61,989 nucleotides of DNA from an uncultured Verrucomicrobiales bacterium (GTDB lineage Bacteria; Verrucomicrobiota; Verrucomicrobiia; Verrucomicrobiales; Akkermansiaceae): the NCBI GenBank assembly GCA_947039485.1, contig CAMQZC010000016.1:1-61989 (forward strand), given 5' to 3'. Shown one piece after another: positions 8,200 to 16,881 of the stretch. A program made the translations under genes and the position numbers. The stretch's first letter is position 1; every line of letters starts with the position of its first letter. The notes under the pieces were generated by a model. That model searched no databases. It saw only the letters and a program-made list of their open reading frames with translations, and had not been told where the DNA came from.

Positions 8200-11100
8200 A
8201 TGAGTAAGACAACACAGGGTCAAGATTTTCTCAAGGATGCGCTCGCGCATCGTATTCTCATTCTCGATGGTGCCCAAGGCACCATGTTTCAAAAGCACAA
8301 TTTGCAGGAGGCCGATTATCGCGGTGATTTGTTTGCGTGCGTCTCTCGTTACCCACGAGATCTGCGCAATAATAACGAATGCTTGCTACTTACGCGCCCT
8401 GATCTGGTGATGGGTGTGCATGAGCAGTACTTTGCCGTTGGCTGTGATTTTGCCTCGACCTGCACATTCTCAGCCACAAGTATTGGTCAGCATGAGTACT
8501 TCCATCAGGCTAGCCCCGGCAAGCATGGGCAGGAATATTTTGAAGGAGTGCTTGCAGATGAGGCGCTGAAAAAGCTTGTGCGCGAGTTTAACTTAGCGGC
8601 CTGCACACTGGCACGTCAGGCGGCTAATCGTGCAGAGGCCGCGGATGGGAAAGCCCGTTTTGTAGCTGGCTCAATTGGACCGATGGCGGTGACCGCCTCG
8701 CTCTCCCCCGATGTGAATGACCCCGGCTATCGTGCGGTCAACTTTGACCAGCTGCGCCGCGCCTATCGCGAGCAAGTGCTTGCACTGCATGAGGGCGGCG
8801 TTGATGTGCTACTGCTAGAGACCATCTTTGACACGCTCAATGCCAAGGCCGCTCTCTTTGCTATCGAGGAGCTGCGCGATGAGGGACTCAATTTGCCCGA
8901 TGTGATGATTAGCTTCACCATCACCGATCGCGCCGGACGTACGCTCTCAGGGCAGACGGTCGAGGCCTTTTGGAACTCCATTCGCCACGTGCGCCCACTC
9001 TCTGTGGGGATCAACTGCGCGCTGGGTGCTGACCAGATGCTGCCCTTTGCTCGCGATCTCTCAAAGCTGGCAGACTGCGCCATTAGCATGTACCCCAATG
9101 CAGGGATGCCCGATCCGCTCTCTGAGAGTGGCTATGAGCATGACCCTGCGCATATGGCCACCATCATGGGGCAATACGCGCAGGAGGGACTGCTCAATAT
9201 CATGGGCGGTTGCTGCGGCAGCACGCCAGCTCATATGGCGGCGATGCTCGCCGCTGTGCAGAGCTATGCCCCGCGCGCTATTTGCAGCAAATTAGTCCCC
9301 GGCCAGATGAGACTCTCTGGCTTAGAACCCTACAATCACGACAGCAGTCGCAATACCCTCTTTATCGGAGAGCGCTGCAACGTGGCTGGCTCACCCCTCT
9401 TTGCCAAGCTGATTCGCGCCGGGGAGTTTGAGCGCGCTGTAGAGGTAGCCCGCAAGCAGGTGGAGAATGGCGCCTCGGTGCTCGACTTCTGCTTTGATGA
9501 CGGCATGATAGATGGTGTGGCGGCAATGGTACGCTTCCTCAACCTCGTGAGTGCAGAGCCCGATATTGCCCGTGTGCCCTTCATGGTGGACTCCTCCAAG
9601 TGGGAAGTACTTGAGGCTGGCTTGCAGTGCTTGCAAGGCAAGGGTATCGTCAACTCAATCTCGCTCAAGGGCGGTGAAGAAGAATTCCTCCGCCGTGCGC
9701 GCTTGATTCGCCGCTACGGTGCTGCTGTAGTGGTGATGGGCTTTGACGAGGACGGTCAGGCCGCCGGCGTCGATGACCGCGTGCGCATTGCCTCTCGAGT
9801 CTATGATTTGCTAGTCAATAAGATTGGCTTCCCCGAGGAGGATATCATCTTTGACCCCAATGTACTCACCGTTGGCACAGGGATTGCGGCGCATGCAAAT
9901 CATGCCTGCGACTTCTTTGCTGCGGCTGGTGAGATACACAGACGCTTCCCCAACTGCCATATCTCGGGCGGCGTGTCCAATGTCTCCTTTGCCTTCCGCG
10001 GTATCAACCCCGTGCGCGAAGCAATGCATAGCTCCTTCCTCTACCATGCACAGCAACAGGGACTTGATGTCTCCATTGTGAATGCTGGTATGCTGGAGGT
10101 CTATGATAATATCCCAGCCGATCGTCTGAAGCTGGTAGAGGATGTGCTCTTTAATCGCCACGAGGAGGCGACGGATCTACTCATAAGCTATGCTCAGGAG
10201 ATTGCCGCTGCTAAGGAGGCCAATCCCGATGCAGCCAAGGCTCCCGTGCTCGCGTGGCGAGCCCTGCCTGTGCAGCAGCGCCTCTCCTACGCGCTGGTGA
10301 AGGGGATTACCGAGTTCATCGATGCTGATACAGCCGAGGCCGTGGAGGTCTGCGGCTCAGCCCTCTCCGTGATTGAGGGGCCGCTAATGGATGGTATGCG
10401 TCAGGTGGGCGAGCTTTTTGGCGAGGGCAAGATGTTCCTACCTCAGGTGGTGAAGAGCGCTCGCGTGATGAAGCAATCCGTGGCTTGGCTCAGCCCCCTG
10501 ATCGAGGAGAGCCGAGGCGGTGCATCCGCTAGCTCAGGTACGGTCGTGCTGGCAACGGTGCGCGGTGACGTGCACGATATTGGCAAGAATATCGTAGGCG
10601 TCGTGCTCGCCTGCAATGGCTTCCGCGTCGTCGATCTCGGTGTGATGGTGACCAGCGAGGATATTCTCGCCTCCATCGTACGTGAGAATGCTGATCTAGT
10701 CGCGCTCTCAGGCTTGATTACACCCTCACTTGAGGAGATGATCAATGTGGCCACCGCTCTTGAATCTGCTGAGATGAGCCTGCCTCTCATGGTGGGCGGT
10801 GCGACAACGAGCGCCCTGCATACAGCCCTCAAGATGGCCCCTGTCTATCCCTCTGGTACCGTGATGCATGCCTCTGATGCCTCGACAATTGTGCCAGCAG
10901 CTGCCGCGCTTATGTCGGCAAATCAAGATACATTTATCGAGCAGCACAAGGCGCAGCAAGTCGAGGCCGCTCATGCCTATGAGCAGCGAGCCCAGAGCAA
11001 GAAGTCTCTCATGAGCCTCAGCGATGCTCGCGCCCAAGGGCTGGGTCTCAACTGGGATTGGCAGAGCCAGCCCCAGCCCAGCCCCCTGCGTCAGGGTGTC

Positions 11101-11931
11101 TTTAGCGTGGCTACTCCTAGCGATGCCTGTAAGTGCTGCCATAAGCAGCCCGATATGTCGCTGGAATGGTCGGAGCTCATGGAGCGCGCCGAGTGGTCTA
11201 TCCTGCTGCGTAGCTTTGAGATGAGCGACATCTGGAACCCAGCCAAGCGATCCTTCCACCCTGATGCCAATGAGGCTAAGGCGAAGGAGGCAATCCTACT
11301 CATGGCGGAGGCGCATGCCCTGCTAGAGGAGGGGATTGCAGCAGGGCGTTTACAGGCTCGCGGCTGCTTTGGTATTTGGTCAGCGCAGGCGCAGGCCGAT
11401 GATATTGTTGTGGAGGGTGGCCGCGTGCTGCACTCCATGCGTCAGCAGAGCGCGAGCGCAAAACCGCGTCTCGCACTCGCTGACTTTGTGGCTCCTGCAC
11501 CCCATCAAGGCTATGTGGGCGCCATGCAACTCTCGATTCAAGGCTCTGATGACTGGGCGGCTGAGCTAGAGGCGCAGCATGATAGCTACAAGGCTATCCT
11601 GCTCGCAGCCCTGAGCAACATGCTCGCTGAGTCCATGGCTGAGTGCATCCATGAGCGCGTGCTGAGCTACTGGCCAGAGTCTGGCAACTCCAAGCTGATT
11701 CGCCCAGCCTGCGGCTACCCCAGCCAGCCTGACCATGCGGAGAAGCTCGCCGTCTTTGATCTGCTCGATGTCGCGCAGAATACAGGCGCTAGCCTGACGG
11801 AGAGCTACATGATGCGCCCTCAGGCCTCCATCTGCGCACTACTCTTCAACCACCCAGCCGCGGAGTACTTCCGCGTGGGCGAGATTGGCGAGGATCAGCA
11901 GGTAGATTACAGCAAGCGTAGCGGACGATAA
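8200..11931 (+). CDS. metH: Cobalamin-dependent methionine synthase
   Basis: Full-length MetH of 1243 residues (E. coli 1227). It transfers a methyl group from 5-methyltetrahydrofolate to homocysteine via methylcobalamin in the cytoplasm. Domains in order: homocysteine-binding barrel (1 to about 340) with zinc cysteines in INCALG (about 274) and GGCCGS (about 337-338); pterin-binding domain (about 365-640, with [11 protein letters not shown] and [13 protein letters not shown]); cobalamin cap and binding domain (about 670-920) with DVHDIGKN, its cobalt-ligand His at about 792; and an activation domain (about 960-1230) with [10 protein letters not shown] and the AdoMet-binding [12 protein letters not shown] at about 1168. 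All catalytic landmarks are present. It stands alone in its own transcription unit. Confidence 0.97.
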   Translation: MSKTTQGQDFLKDALAHRILILDGAQGTMFQKHNLQEADYRGDLFACVSRYPRDLRNNNECLLLTRPDLVMGVHEQYFAVGCDFASTCTFSATSIGQHEYFHQASPGKHGQEYFEGVLADEALKKLVREFNLAACTLARQAANRAEAADGKARFVAGSIGPMAVTASLSPDVNDPGYRAVNFDQLRRAYREQVLALHEGGVDVLLLETIFDTLNAKAALFAIEELRDEGLNLPDVMISFTITDRAGRTLSGQTVEAFWNSIRHVRPLSVGINCALGADQMLPFARDLSKLADCAISMYPNAGMPDPLSESGYEHDPAHMATIMGQYAQEGLLNIMGGCCGSTPAHMAAMLAAVQSYAPRAICSKLVPGQMRLSGLEPYNHDSSRNTLFIGERCNVAGSPLFAKLIRAGEFERAVEVARKQVENGASVLDFCFDDGMIDGVAAMVRFLNLVSAEPDIARVPFMVDSSKWEVLEAGLQCLQGKGIVNSISLKGGEEEFLRRARLIRRYGAAVVVMGFDEDGQAAGVDDRVRIASRVYDLLVNKIGFPEEDIIFDPNVLTVGTGIAAHANHACDFFAAAGEIHRRFPNCHISGGVSNVSFAFRGINPVREAMHSSFLYHAQQQGLDVSIVNAGMLEVYDNIPADRLKLVEDVLFNRHEEATDLLISYAQEIAAAKEANPDAAKAPVLAWRALPVQQRLSYALVKGITEFIDADTAEAVEVCGSALSVIEGPLMDGMRQVGELFGEGKMFLPQVVKSARVMKQSVAWLSPLIEESRGGASASSGTVVLATVRGDVHDIGKNIVGVVLACNGFRVVDLGVMVTSEDILASIVRENADLVALSGLITPSLEEMINVATALESAEMSLPLMVGGATTSALHTALKMAPVYPSGTVMHASDASTIVPAAAALMSANQDTFIEQHKAQQVEAAHAYEQRAQSKKSLMSLSDARAQGLGLNWDWQSQPQPSPLRQGVFSVATPSDACKCCHKQPDMSLEWSELMERAEWSILLRSFEMSDIWNPAKRSFHPDANEAKAKEAILLMAEAHALLEEGIAAGRLQARGCFGIWSAQAQADDIVVEGGRVLHSMRQQSASAKPRLALADFVAPAPHQGYVGAMQLSIQGSDDWAAELEAQHDSYKAILLAALSNMLAESMAECIHERVLSYWPESGNSKLIRPACGYPSQPDHAEKLAVFDLLDVAQNTGASLTESYMMRPQASICALLFNHPAAEYFRVGEIGEDQQVDYSKRSGR

Positions 11932-12340
11932 ATGACCGCGGACTGAGCGCATGAGAGGCGGTGACCGACCTTCATCGCTCTATCCTGCGCCCCTCATCGC
12001 GAGGCTCTGCTTGAGCTCCGCCCTGATGAATAGCTGCCCTACATCGCCCGTGGTCATGGGAACTGCTCCGCGCGCTTAGCGGAGCAGGGGGCGCGCGTGT
12101 GCTTTTACGAGCAGCCCTTTGAGGGGGAGACGAGCCCCATTATTTTTATCGCTCGTCTCAGGAAGCTCCCTGAACCCCATTTGCCAAGGCGCTAGGTGAC
12201 GATGCTCCAGAGGCACGAGTCACACACAGATATAGAAAAGCGGTTATTGAGAAAAACCTCCTTTAATTGAGTGCAGGCACATATCAGAACCTCCAAACTC
12301 CCCTAGTAGTTAGGGAAGTTACTAGTAAAAGATGGGGCAT
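11932..12340. other. Gene-free stretch after metH with a decayed coding trace
   Basis: No intact gene. On the plus strand, from about 11990, one frame reads HREALLELRPDE-stop-LPYIARGHG and then NCSARLAEQGARVCFYEQPF before a second stop near 12195. This is protein-like but interrupted, so it may be a decayed gene; I could not name it. A strong hairpin CTGCTCCGC / GCGGAGCAG sits at about 12063-12087 without a T tract. Composition turns AT-rich from about 12230. Confidence 0.4.
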
Positions 12341-12631
12341 CTAGCTAGGCTTTATCCCTATTTGCTGAGCTACCCCTATGGATAAGAGGACGATAAAGTA
12401 TATACTAGTAGCGATTTTAGTGGATAATGGCTTATTTGAACAGTTGATAAAGTAAGACCAACAAATAAAATAAAATAAAACATCTGCATTCAACCACAAA
12501 AGTTTAGTTTCATCAAAAGAAGAACGTATACCTAACTCCAACACAACTCCCTTGATGAGGCTTAAAAAAGTTATTGTGAGAGGAAGGTAATAAACTGATA
12601 TTTTCTCTTCTTTGGTAAATGAATTATTCAT
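12341..12631 (-). CDS. Small membrane protein of unknown function
   Basis: 96 residues. Three hydrophobic segments can be seen: YYLPLTITFLSLIKGVVLEL, LWLNADVLFYFICWSYFINC and IATSIYFIVLLSIGVAQQIG. The ATG overlaps the end of the gene before it by 8 nt, so the two form a small operon. AT-rich composition and lack of a recognisable family suggest acquired DNA. It could be a small immunity or transport accessory protein, but nothing in the sequence proves this. Confidence 0.6.
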   Translation of the reverse strand: MNNSFTKEEKISVYYLPLTITFLSLIKGVVLELGIRSSFDETKLLWLNADVLFYFICWSYFINCSNKPLSTKIATSIYFIVLLSIGVAQQIGIKPS

Positions 12632-12956
12632 CTGAAATATTCTGGGTAGAGATTTGATTGTGATAAAGCTCCGTGTATAAATGGTTTAATAAATATATTT
12701 GACTTGCCGCGAAAATATAAATAATCGTGGATAAAATCCATAATTTCCGACCACACTTATTTTGCAATGTTATTCTAAACCACGCAAAAAACAAAACGGG
12801 GTAAGATAACATTAAAAATGTCAAAGAATAGGCACAGAAATCTTCCGTACGCACACGGCCGCTCATCGTACAAATCAGAGTTTGAATAAATAATAAGAAA
12901 AGAGGTAATATCCATATCAAACCGTCTTCTTTTATCTGTTGTAATATTTTTTTCAT
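12624..12956 (-). CDS. Small membrane protein of unknown function
   Basis: 110 residues from the ATG at 12956, chosen because AGAAGGA lies about 4 nt upstream. Helices: GLIWILPLFLLFIQTLICTM, a central YSLTFLMLSYPVLFFAWFRI and LWILSTIIYIFAASQIYLLN. The short loop between helices 2 and 3 is basic (LQNKCGRK). It is followed with overlap by another three-helix protein, so the pair may act together. No family recognised. The AT-rich background is shared with the channel gene at 13327. Confidence 0.6.
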   Translation of the reverse strand: MKKILQQIKEDGLIWILPLFLLFIQTLICTMSGRVRTEDFCAYSLTFLMLSYPVLFFAWFRITLQNKCGRKLWILSTIIYIFAASQIYLLNHLYTELYHNQISTQNISDE

Positions 12957-13326
12957 ATTCCTTCTTTGCTTATTTAACACCACCCCCCTCACACTACTGA
13001 AAGGGAAGAGACAATACCCATCATTACATAAATAAGGATGCTCTCATGAGGAGTAATGCTAATAGTATCTAGATGAAAATGCTTAGTCAACTCAAAAAAG
13101 AAAAGAGAAATAGCAAAAAACAATCGCTGCTGACGACTCTAGAGCCTATCGTGAAATGAAAGCAAACCCCATCAACAGAGGATATGAGTCTAAGACGCTA
13201 AATCAACTCAGCATCTAAGTAGAGAAATGATGAGATAGAAGTCATTCTCTTTGAGCTAGATTGAAACGTGTGTAACATCAATAAATCTAGCTTGTTTATG
13301 AGGGCGTTTATGTTATTCTATCAGAT
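12957..13326. other. AT-rich intergenic region
   Basis: Divergent intergenic region between the small membrane protein operon and the channel gene. All frames have frequent stops. I see no RNA gene and no convincing promoter hexamers; transcription of both neighbours must start here. Confidence 0.6.
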
Positions 13327-14973
13327 ATGAAAGTGGATAAGAGAATATCTTATACAATAAGAGCTAAAGCCAATTCAACTGATTTTATTATTATAAAAAG
13401 TAAATACAAAAGCGGTAAAATTGACGAAAAGACGTACAGGGAAGTTGAATTTTCTAGTATTTGTAAAATGGTAGAGGAAGGTGCAGTCAATTTAGATAAT
13501 TGCTACATCAAGGATTTTAGTTATAAGGCAATAGAAAAAAAATGCGAAAACTGGGTTGTTTTAAACAACTTCTCTGCTCGATATGCATTTTTTGATGGAA
13601 CTGTAGATTTTAGCGGTGCCAATTTTAACGGAGCTGTATATTTTAATGGTGCCGAATTTAACGGAGCTGTAGATTTTGCCAGTGCCAAATTTAGAGAAGG
13701 AGGAGTTTCTTTTTGGTCGACCAATTTTAACGGAGCTGTAAATTTTCACTATGCTGAATTTAACGGAACTGTAGATTTTCGTGATGCTAGATTTGGAGAA
13801 GGTGAAGTTTCTTTTAGGGAGGTGAATTTTGGAGAAGGTGAAGTTTCTTTTCTAAGAGCTCAATTTAGTGAAGTTGTAGATTTTCGAGCAGCTGAATTTA
13901 ACGGAGCTGTAGATTTTCGCGATGCCAGATTTGGAGAAGATAAAGTTTCTTTTGCTCGCACGAATTTTGGAGAAGGTGGCGTTTCTTTTTGTAATGCAAA
14001 TTTTAACGGAGCTGTGGATTTTAGCTATGCCGTATTCGGCGAAGGTGAAGTGTGTTTTCGTGATGCTAAATTTGGCAAAGATAAAGTTTCATTTGCACGT
14101 GCGAATTTTGGAGAAGGTGACGTTTCTTTTTGTAATGCAAATTTTAACGGAGCTGTGGATTTTAGCTATGCCATGTTCGGCGAAGGTAAAGTTGATTTTC
14201 AGGGCGCTCAATTTAGCGGAAATCTTGTTTTTATTGAGATTGATTTTACGCGCACAAATTTAAATTTTAAAAATAGCCTAGCTACCAAAGCAACTGTGCG
14301 TTTTAAAGGATGCAAATTCGCTAACCATGACAATTTGCGATTTCAGGATATTAAGAAATTAGAAATACTAGATTGTACGATTGAAAAAACAATGCTTTTA
14401 AATAGCACCGAAAATAACAAAGTGAATATAGCAGAGCTATCGTTCCAAGATACACGAAATTTAGGCGCCATATACATTGATTGGGATACAGCGAAGAATG
14501 CAATAAAGAATTATGGAGAAGATTCTTCACAAGAAAGCAAAGCAAATCAAATGAAATTACTAAAAGAGAATTTCAATAGAATTCAAGAATATGATTGTGA
14601 AGATGAAGCCTTTGTAGAATATATGCGATATGACAGAAAAACAAAGAATATGGGTAAAAAGTTTTTACTTTATCTCCTTGATTGGATTGGTGCTTATGGG
14701 ACAAATCCTTGGCGCGTTGCAGGGACTATGGCTGTTATCATCGTGTTGTCTTCCCTTTTTTATATGCTAGGGGGGGATATTGACGTTAAGGTATCGGAGA
14801 ATTGCTTTTTTGAAAGTATTTACTTTAGCGTAATCACTTTTTTGACGATAGGTTACGGTGATTTAAGCCCCAAAAATGAAATCACCGCTGCAGTTGCTGC
14901 CGTCGAGGGATTTTTTGGCTTGTTTTTGATGTCGTATTTTGTTGTGGCTCTTGTCCGCAAAACTCTTAGGTAA
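13327..14973 (+). CDS. Pentapeptide-repeat protein fused to a two-helix K+ channel pore
   Basis: 548 residues. Residues about 75-340 consist of F-centred pentapeptide-type repeats (NFNGAVDFSxAxF, KFGEGEVSF), predicted to form a right-handed quadrilateral beta-helix. A mixed segment (about 340-450) leads to LLYLLDWIGAYGTNPWRV, then TM1 (GTMAVIIVLSSLFYMLGG), a pore helix and the selectivity filter TIGYGDLSP at about 506-514, and TM2 (EGFFGLFLMSYFVVALV). The filter is that of a K+-selective channel (Ion_trans_2). It would assemble as a tetramer in the inner membrane with large cytoplasmic beta-helices. Repeat units are also near-duplicated at DNA level. The fusion is known in other bacteria; its gating role here is unknown. 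AT-rich, likely acquired. Confidence 0.88.
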   Translation: MKVDKRISYTIRAKANSTDFIIIKSKYKSGKIDEKTYREVEFSSICKMVEEGAVNLDNCYIKDFSYKAIEKKCENWVVLNNFSARYAFFDGTVDFSGANFNGAVYFNGAEFNGAVDFASAKFREGGVSFWSTNFNGAVNFHYAEFNGTVDFRDARFGEGEVSFREVNFGEGEVSFLRAQFSEVVDFRAAEFNGAVDFRDARFGEDKVSFARTNFGEGGVSFCNANFNGAVDFSYAVFGEGEVCFRDAKFGKDKVSFARANFGEGDVSFCNANFNGAVDFSYAMFGEGKVDFQGAQFSGNLVFIEIDFTRTNLNFKNSLATKATVRFKGCKFANHDNLRFQDIKKLEILDCTIEKTMLLNSTENNKVNIAELSFQDTRNLGAIYIDWDTAKNAIKNYGEDSSQESKANQMKLLKENFNRIQEYDCEDEAFVEYMRYDRKTKNMGKKFLLYLLDWIGAYGTNPWRVAGTMAVIIVLSSLFYMLGGDIDVKVSENCFFESIYFSVITFLTIGYGDLSPKNEITAAVAAVEGFFGLFLMSYFVVALVRKTLR

Positions 14974-15276
14974 ACCAACACAAGAAGGTAAGCTCCATCA
15001 ATCGTATATAATTTTACCAGTGAAGCAAACTTCCTGCCTATTTCATCCTGCCGCCGCGGCAGCGTCATCATCGAGCCGCTGCGCTCAGCGCATCGGATTG
15101 AAGCACCGCAGAGCTTGATTATTGTGCTGAGTAAGTTCAAACCCATGTTTAGCTGCGTACAATCAGAAACCGTTTATAGGCTCCTCTGTTGAACTCCTGT
15201 CCTCAACATCCTCTAAATTGTCATGTTTGAATATAGGGGGCTTCTCATTGTCATCCCATGTACCTTGCATTTGAAG
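14974..15276. other. Intergenic region between channel and recombinase genes
   Basis: No intact gene. A GC-richer patch (about 15045-15130) within AT-rich flanks has short open frames on both strands but no recognisable protein. It may be a boundary scar between the AT-rich island and the recombinase region. Confidence 0.4.
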
Positions 15277-16359
15277 TTATGATGCCCAAAACATCTTGGC
15301 ATCGCTGCGTGATATGCCTCTGAGATTCACATAGCGAGTGAGTAGGAGACGTATATCGCGGTGCCCCATGCTTAGCTGGAGTGCGGGCAGGTCTCGATAG
15401 TGCTTGGCGTGGTAGCTTGCGTAGCTGTGCCGCAGGACGTCTGGTACCCAGTGGCTAAAGCCTGCACTCTGGCGGAGATGCTGCCAGCGTGCTTCCCACT
15501 GTGTAGGGCAAAATTTGGAATGGCTCTGTTTGTCCTCTCTGTTGATACGATGGCTCTTGCTGAGTATTTGGAGTAGGGGGGCGGCTAGTGGGATGTGGCG
15601 CCCGCCTCCTGTTTTGCTGTGCCGAGGGGCGATGATGAGCTCTCTCTCCTCCCAGTCGATGTCACCCCAACTCAGGCGCTTGACCTCCTCTGGTCGGACT
15701 CCTGCGTAGAGCATGAGCCCGAGTGCTGGGAGACAGGCGCGGTGCATGGGCTGCTGGGCTGTCTTGAGGAGTTTCTTGATTTCGGGGTAGCTTAGGGCTC
15801 TGATTTCTCTCTCCTGTAGTTTTGGAATGGGAATTTGCCTGATGGGGTTTTTGTCGCACCAGCCTTTTCTCTCTGCGTGGGTGAATACGCCTGAGAGGTT
15901 TGCGCGTGCTTTGATAAATCGTGATGCTGAGTGTCCGTAGCTGCGCTTGAGTATTTCCTCACATTGGGCGCTATCTAGGCTACGGATGCTGCACTCTCCG
16001 AGCTCGGGGCTGTGCTGCTGTAGTTTGCTCATGGTTTGATTGATGTCACGCAGGGTGCGTGGTGATCGCTGCGCTTTTGCGGTGAGGCAACTGCGCAGGG
16101 CTGAGGCAAAGCTTACGCTTCGCTCGCTGAGTCGTAGTTGCTGGGCTCCTGCTTGGATGGCTTGGTGTAGGCGCGCGCGGTCGTGTCGCTGGCTTCCCGT
16201 TGCTTCGATGAGTTCTAGGGTGAGGCGCGCGGCATCAAGGAGGCTTAGCCCGCTGCCTTTTAATAGATGTATTGCGGCTTGAGCTTGATTGTTTTGTGCG
16301 CATTGTGAATGCGCACGCAAGCTAAATAATTGTTTGTGTGGATTTATTGTAGTTATCAT
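15277..16359 (-). CDS. Tyrosine recombinase / phage-type integrase
   Basis: 360 residues. An N-terminal SAM-like DNA-binding domain (about 70-165) is followed by the catalytic domain. Conserved residues: Arg in LMLYAGVRPEEVKRLSWGDI (about 222), Lys in RHSKTGGGRHIPL, the Arg-His pair in DVLRHSYASYH, Gly-His in LSMGHRDI and the nucleophilic Tyr in LLTRYVNL. The first His of the usual HxLRH box is Asp (DVLRH), a tolerated variant. It cuts and rejoins DNA at specific sites. It is divergent from the Gly-Cys peptide gene, and a 17-bp palindrome lies both inside its first 25 codons and 130 bp upstream. It is 22 kb from the prophage and so probably serves another element. Confidence 0.85.
   Translation of the reverse strand: MITTINPHKQLFSLRAHSQCAQNNQAQAAIHLLKGSGLSLLDAARLTLELIEATGSQRHDRARLHQAIQAGAQQLRLSERSVSFASALRSCLTAKAQRSPRTLRDINQTMSKLQQHSPELGECSIRSLDSAQCEEILKRSYGHSASRFIKARANLSGVFTHAERKGWCDKNPIRQIPIPKLQEREIRALSYPEIKKLLKTAQQPMHRACLPALGLMLYAGVRPEEVKRLSWGDIDWEERELIIAPRHSKTGGGRHIPLAAPLLQILSKSHRINREDKQSHSKFCPTQWEARWQHLRQSAGFSHWVPDVLRHSYASYHAKHYRDLPALQLSMGHRDIRLLLTRYVNLRGISRSDAKMFWAS
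16298..16314. repeat. 17-bp palindrome, copy inside the recombinase gene
   Basis: GCGCATTGTGAATGCGC, a perfect palindrome with 7-bp arms around GTG. It is extended here to 9-bp arms (16296-16316). It lies within the 5' coding part of the recombinase. An exact inverted copy is at 16443-16459. Could be an operator for autoregulation or a recombination half-site pair. Confidence 0.7.
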
Positions 16360-16442
16360 GTCTCTGATATATAGTAAAACCTAAATCAGACATGAAGCAT
16401 AACATATTAACAGCAAAGCATAACAAGCCCAGAGCGGCATTG

Positions 16443-16459
16443 GCGCATTCACAATGCGC
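16443..16459. repeat. 17-bp palindrome, copy upstream of the recombinase gene
   Basis: GCGCATTCACAATGCGC, the exact reverse complement of 16298-16314. It lies in the divergent control region between the recombinase (minus) and the Gly-Cys peptide gene (plus). Confidence 0.7.
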
Positions 16460-16528
16460 TATGATTCTGTTGTTAAGTGTTCGTCGGCTGTTCCGATGGG
16501 GATTTTACAAAAACATAACTCAGTTATT

Positions 16529-16825
16529 ATGAAGACTATATTATTTATGATGTCGCTTGTTACTAGTATTGCTATTGCTGCTACTACACAATTTAGCCCT
16601 GTCAATGGTGAGTTTGCTTCTCCGGCAGCTCAGCAATCCTATGTCTCGTCTGGTGATATGGACGAAATGCAGAAGGATAGTGAGCAGGCTGATGCTATTG
16701 AGCTTAAGCTGAGCGAGCAGTACACGGCTCGCTCAACTGGCTGCTCGGTTGGTTGCTCGGTTGGCTGCTCAACTGGTTGCTCAACGGGTTGCTCAATGGG
16801 TTGCTCGGTTGGCTGCCGTAGCTAA
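16529..16825 (+). CDS. Secreted small peptide ending in seven Gly-Cys tetrapeptide units
   Basis: 98 residues from the ATG at 16529, where a signal peptide begins (MKTILFMMSLVTSIAIAA). A 30-residue acidic spacer (MDEMQKDSEQADAIELKLSE) follows, then the tail GCSV-GCSV-GCST-GCST-GCSM-GCSV-GCRS. The seven cysteines are spaced exactly every fourth residue. The layout, leader plus repetitive Cys/Ser/Thr core, looks like a precursor peptide or a metal- or disulfide-rich surface peptide; no family recognised. A stem-loop follows, then two membrane protein genes on the same strand. The longer upstream start (16454) would hide the signal peptide and is rejected. Confidence 0.7.
   Translation: MKTILFMMSLVTSIAIAATTQFSPVNGEFASPAAQQSYVSSGDMDEMQKDSEQADAIELKLSEQYTARSTGCSVGCSVGCSTGCSTGCSMGCSVGCRS
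16739..16822 (+). repeat. 12-bp coding minisatellite (GGYTGCTCGGTT), seven units
   Basis: Seven 12-bp units encode the Gly-Cys-Ser-X tail. Units 1 and 2 differ by one base; the last is degenerate (GCRS). Because the period is a multiple of 3, copy-number change would alter the number of cysteines without breaking the frame. Confidence 0.9.
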
Positions 16826-16846
16826 AATCAATAATCGATATCCTCG

Positions 16847-16880
16847 GGGCTCAGCGATTTTGGTCGCTGGGCCTTATTTT
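16847..16880 (+). terminator. Stem-loop between peptide gene and membrane operon
   Basis: GCTCAGCGA / TCGCTGGGC (one G.U pair) with loop TTTTGG, followed by CTTATTTT. A weak terminator or attenuator, ending just before the next start codon. Such a leaky stem-loop would give more peptide than membrane protein. Confidence 0.55.
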
Positions 16881-16881
16881 G

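Noticed and set aside
14853..15146. 97-residue minus-strand ORF overlapping the channel gene end
   Set aside because: Antisense to the strongly supported channel pore codons and without recognisable domains.
15277..16359. Integrase of the 38-62 kb prophage
   Set aside because: It is separated by more than 20 kb of ordinary chromosome with housekeeping genes; it is more likely tied to the local cassette.
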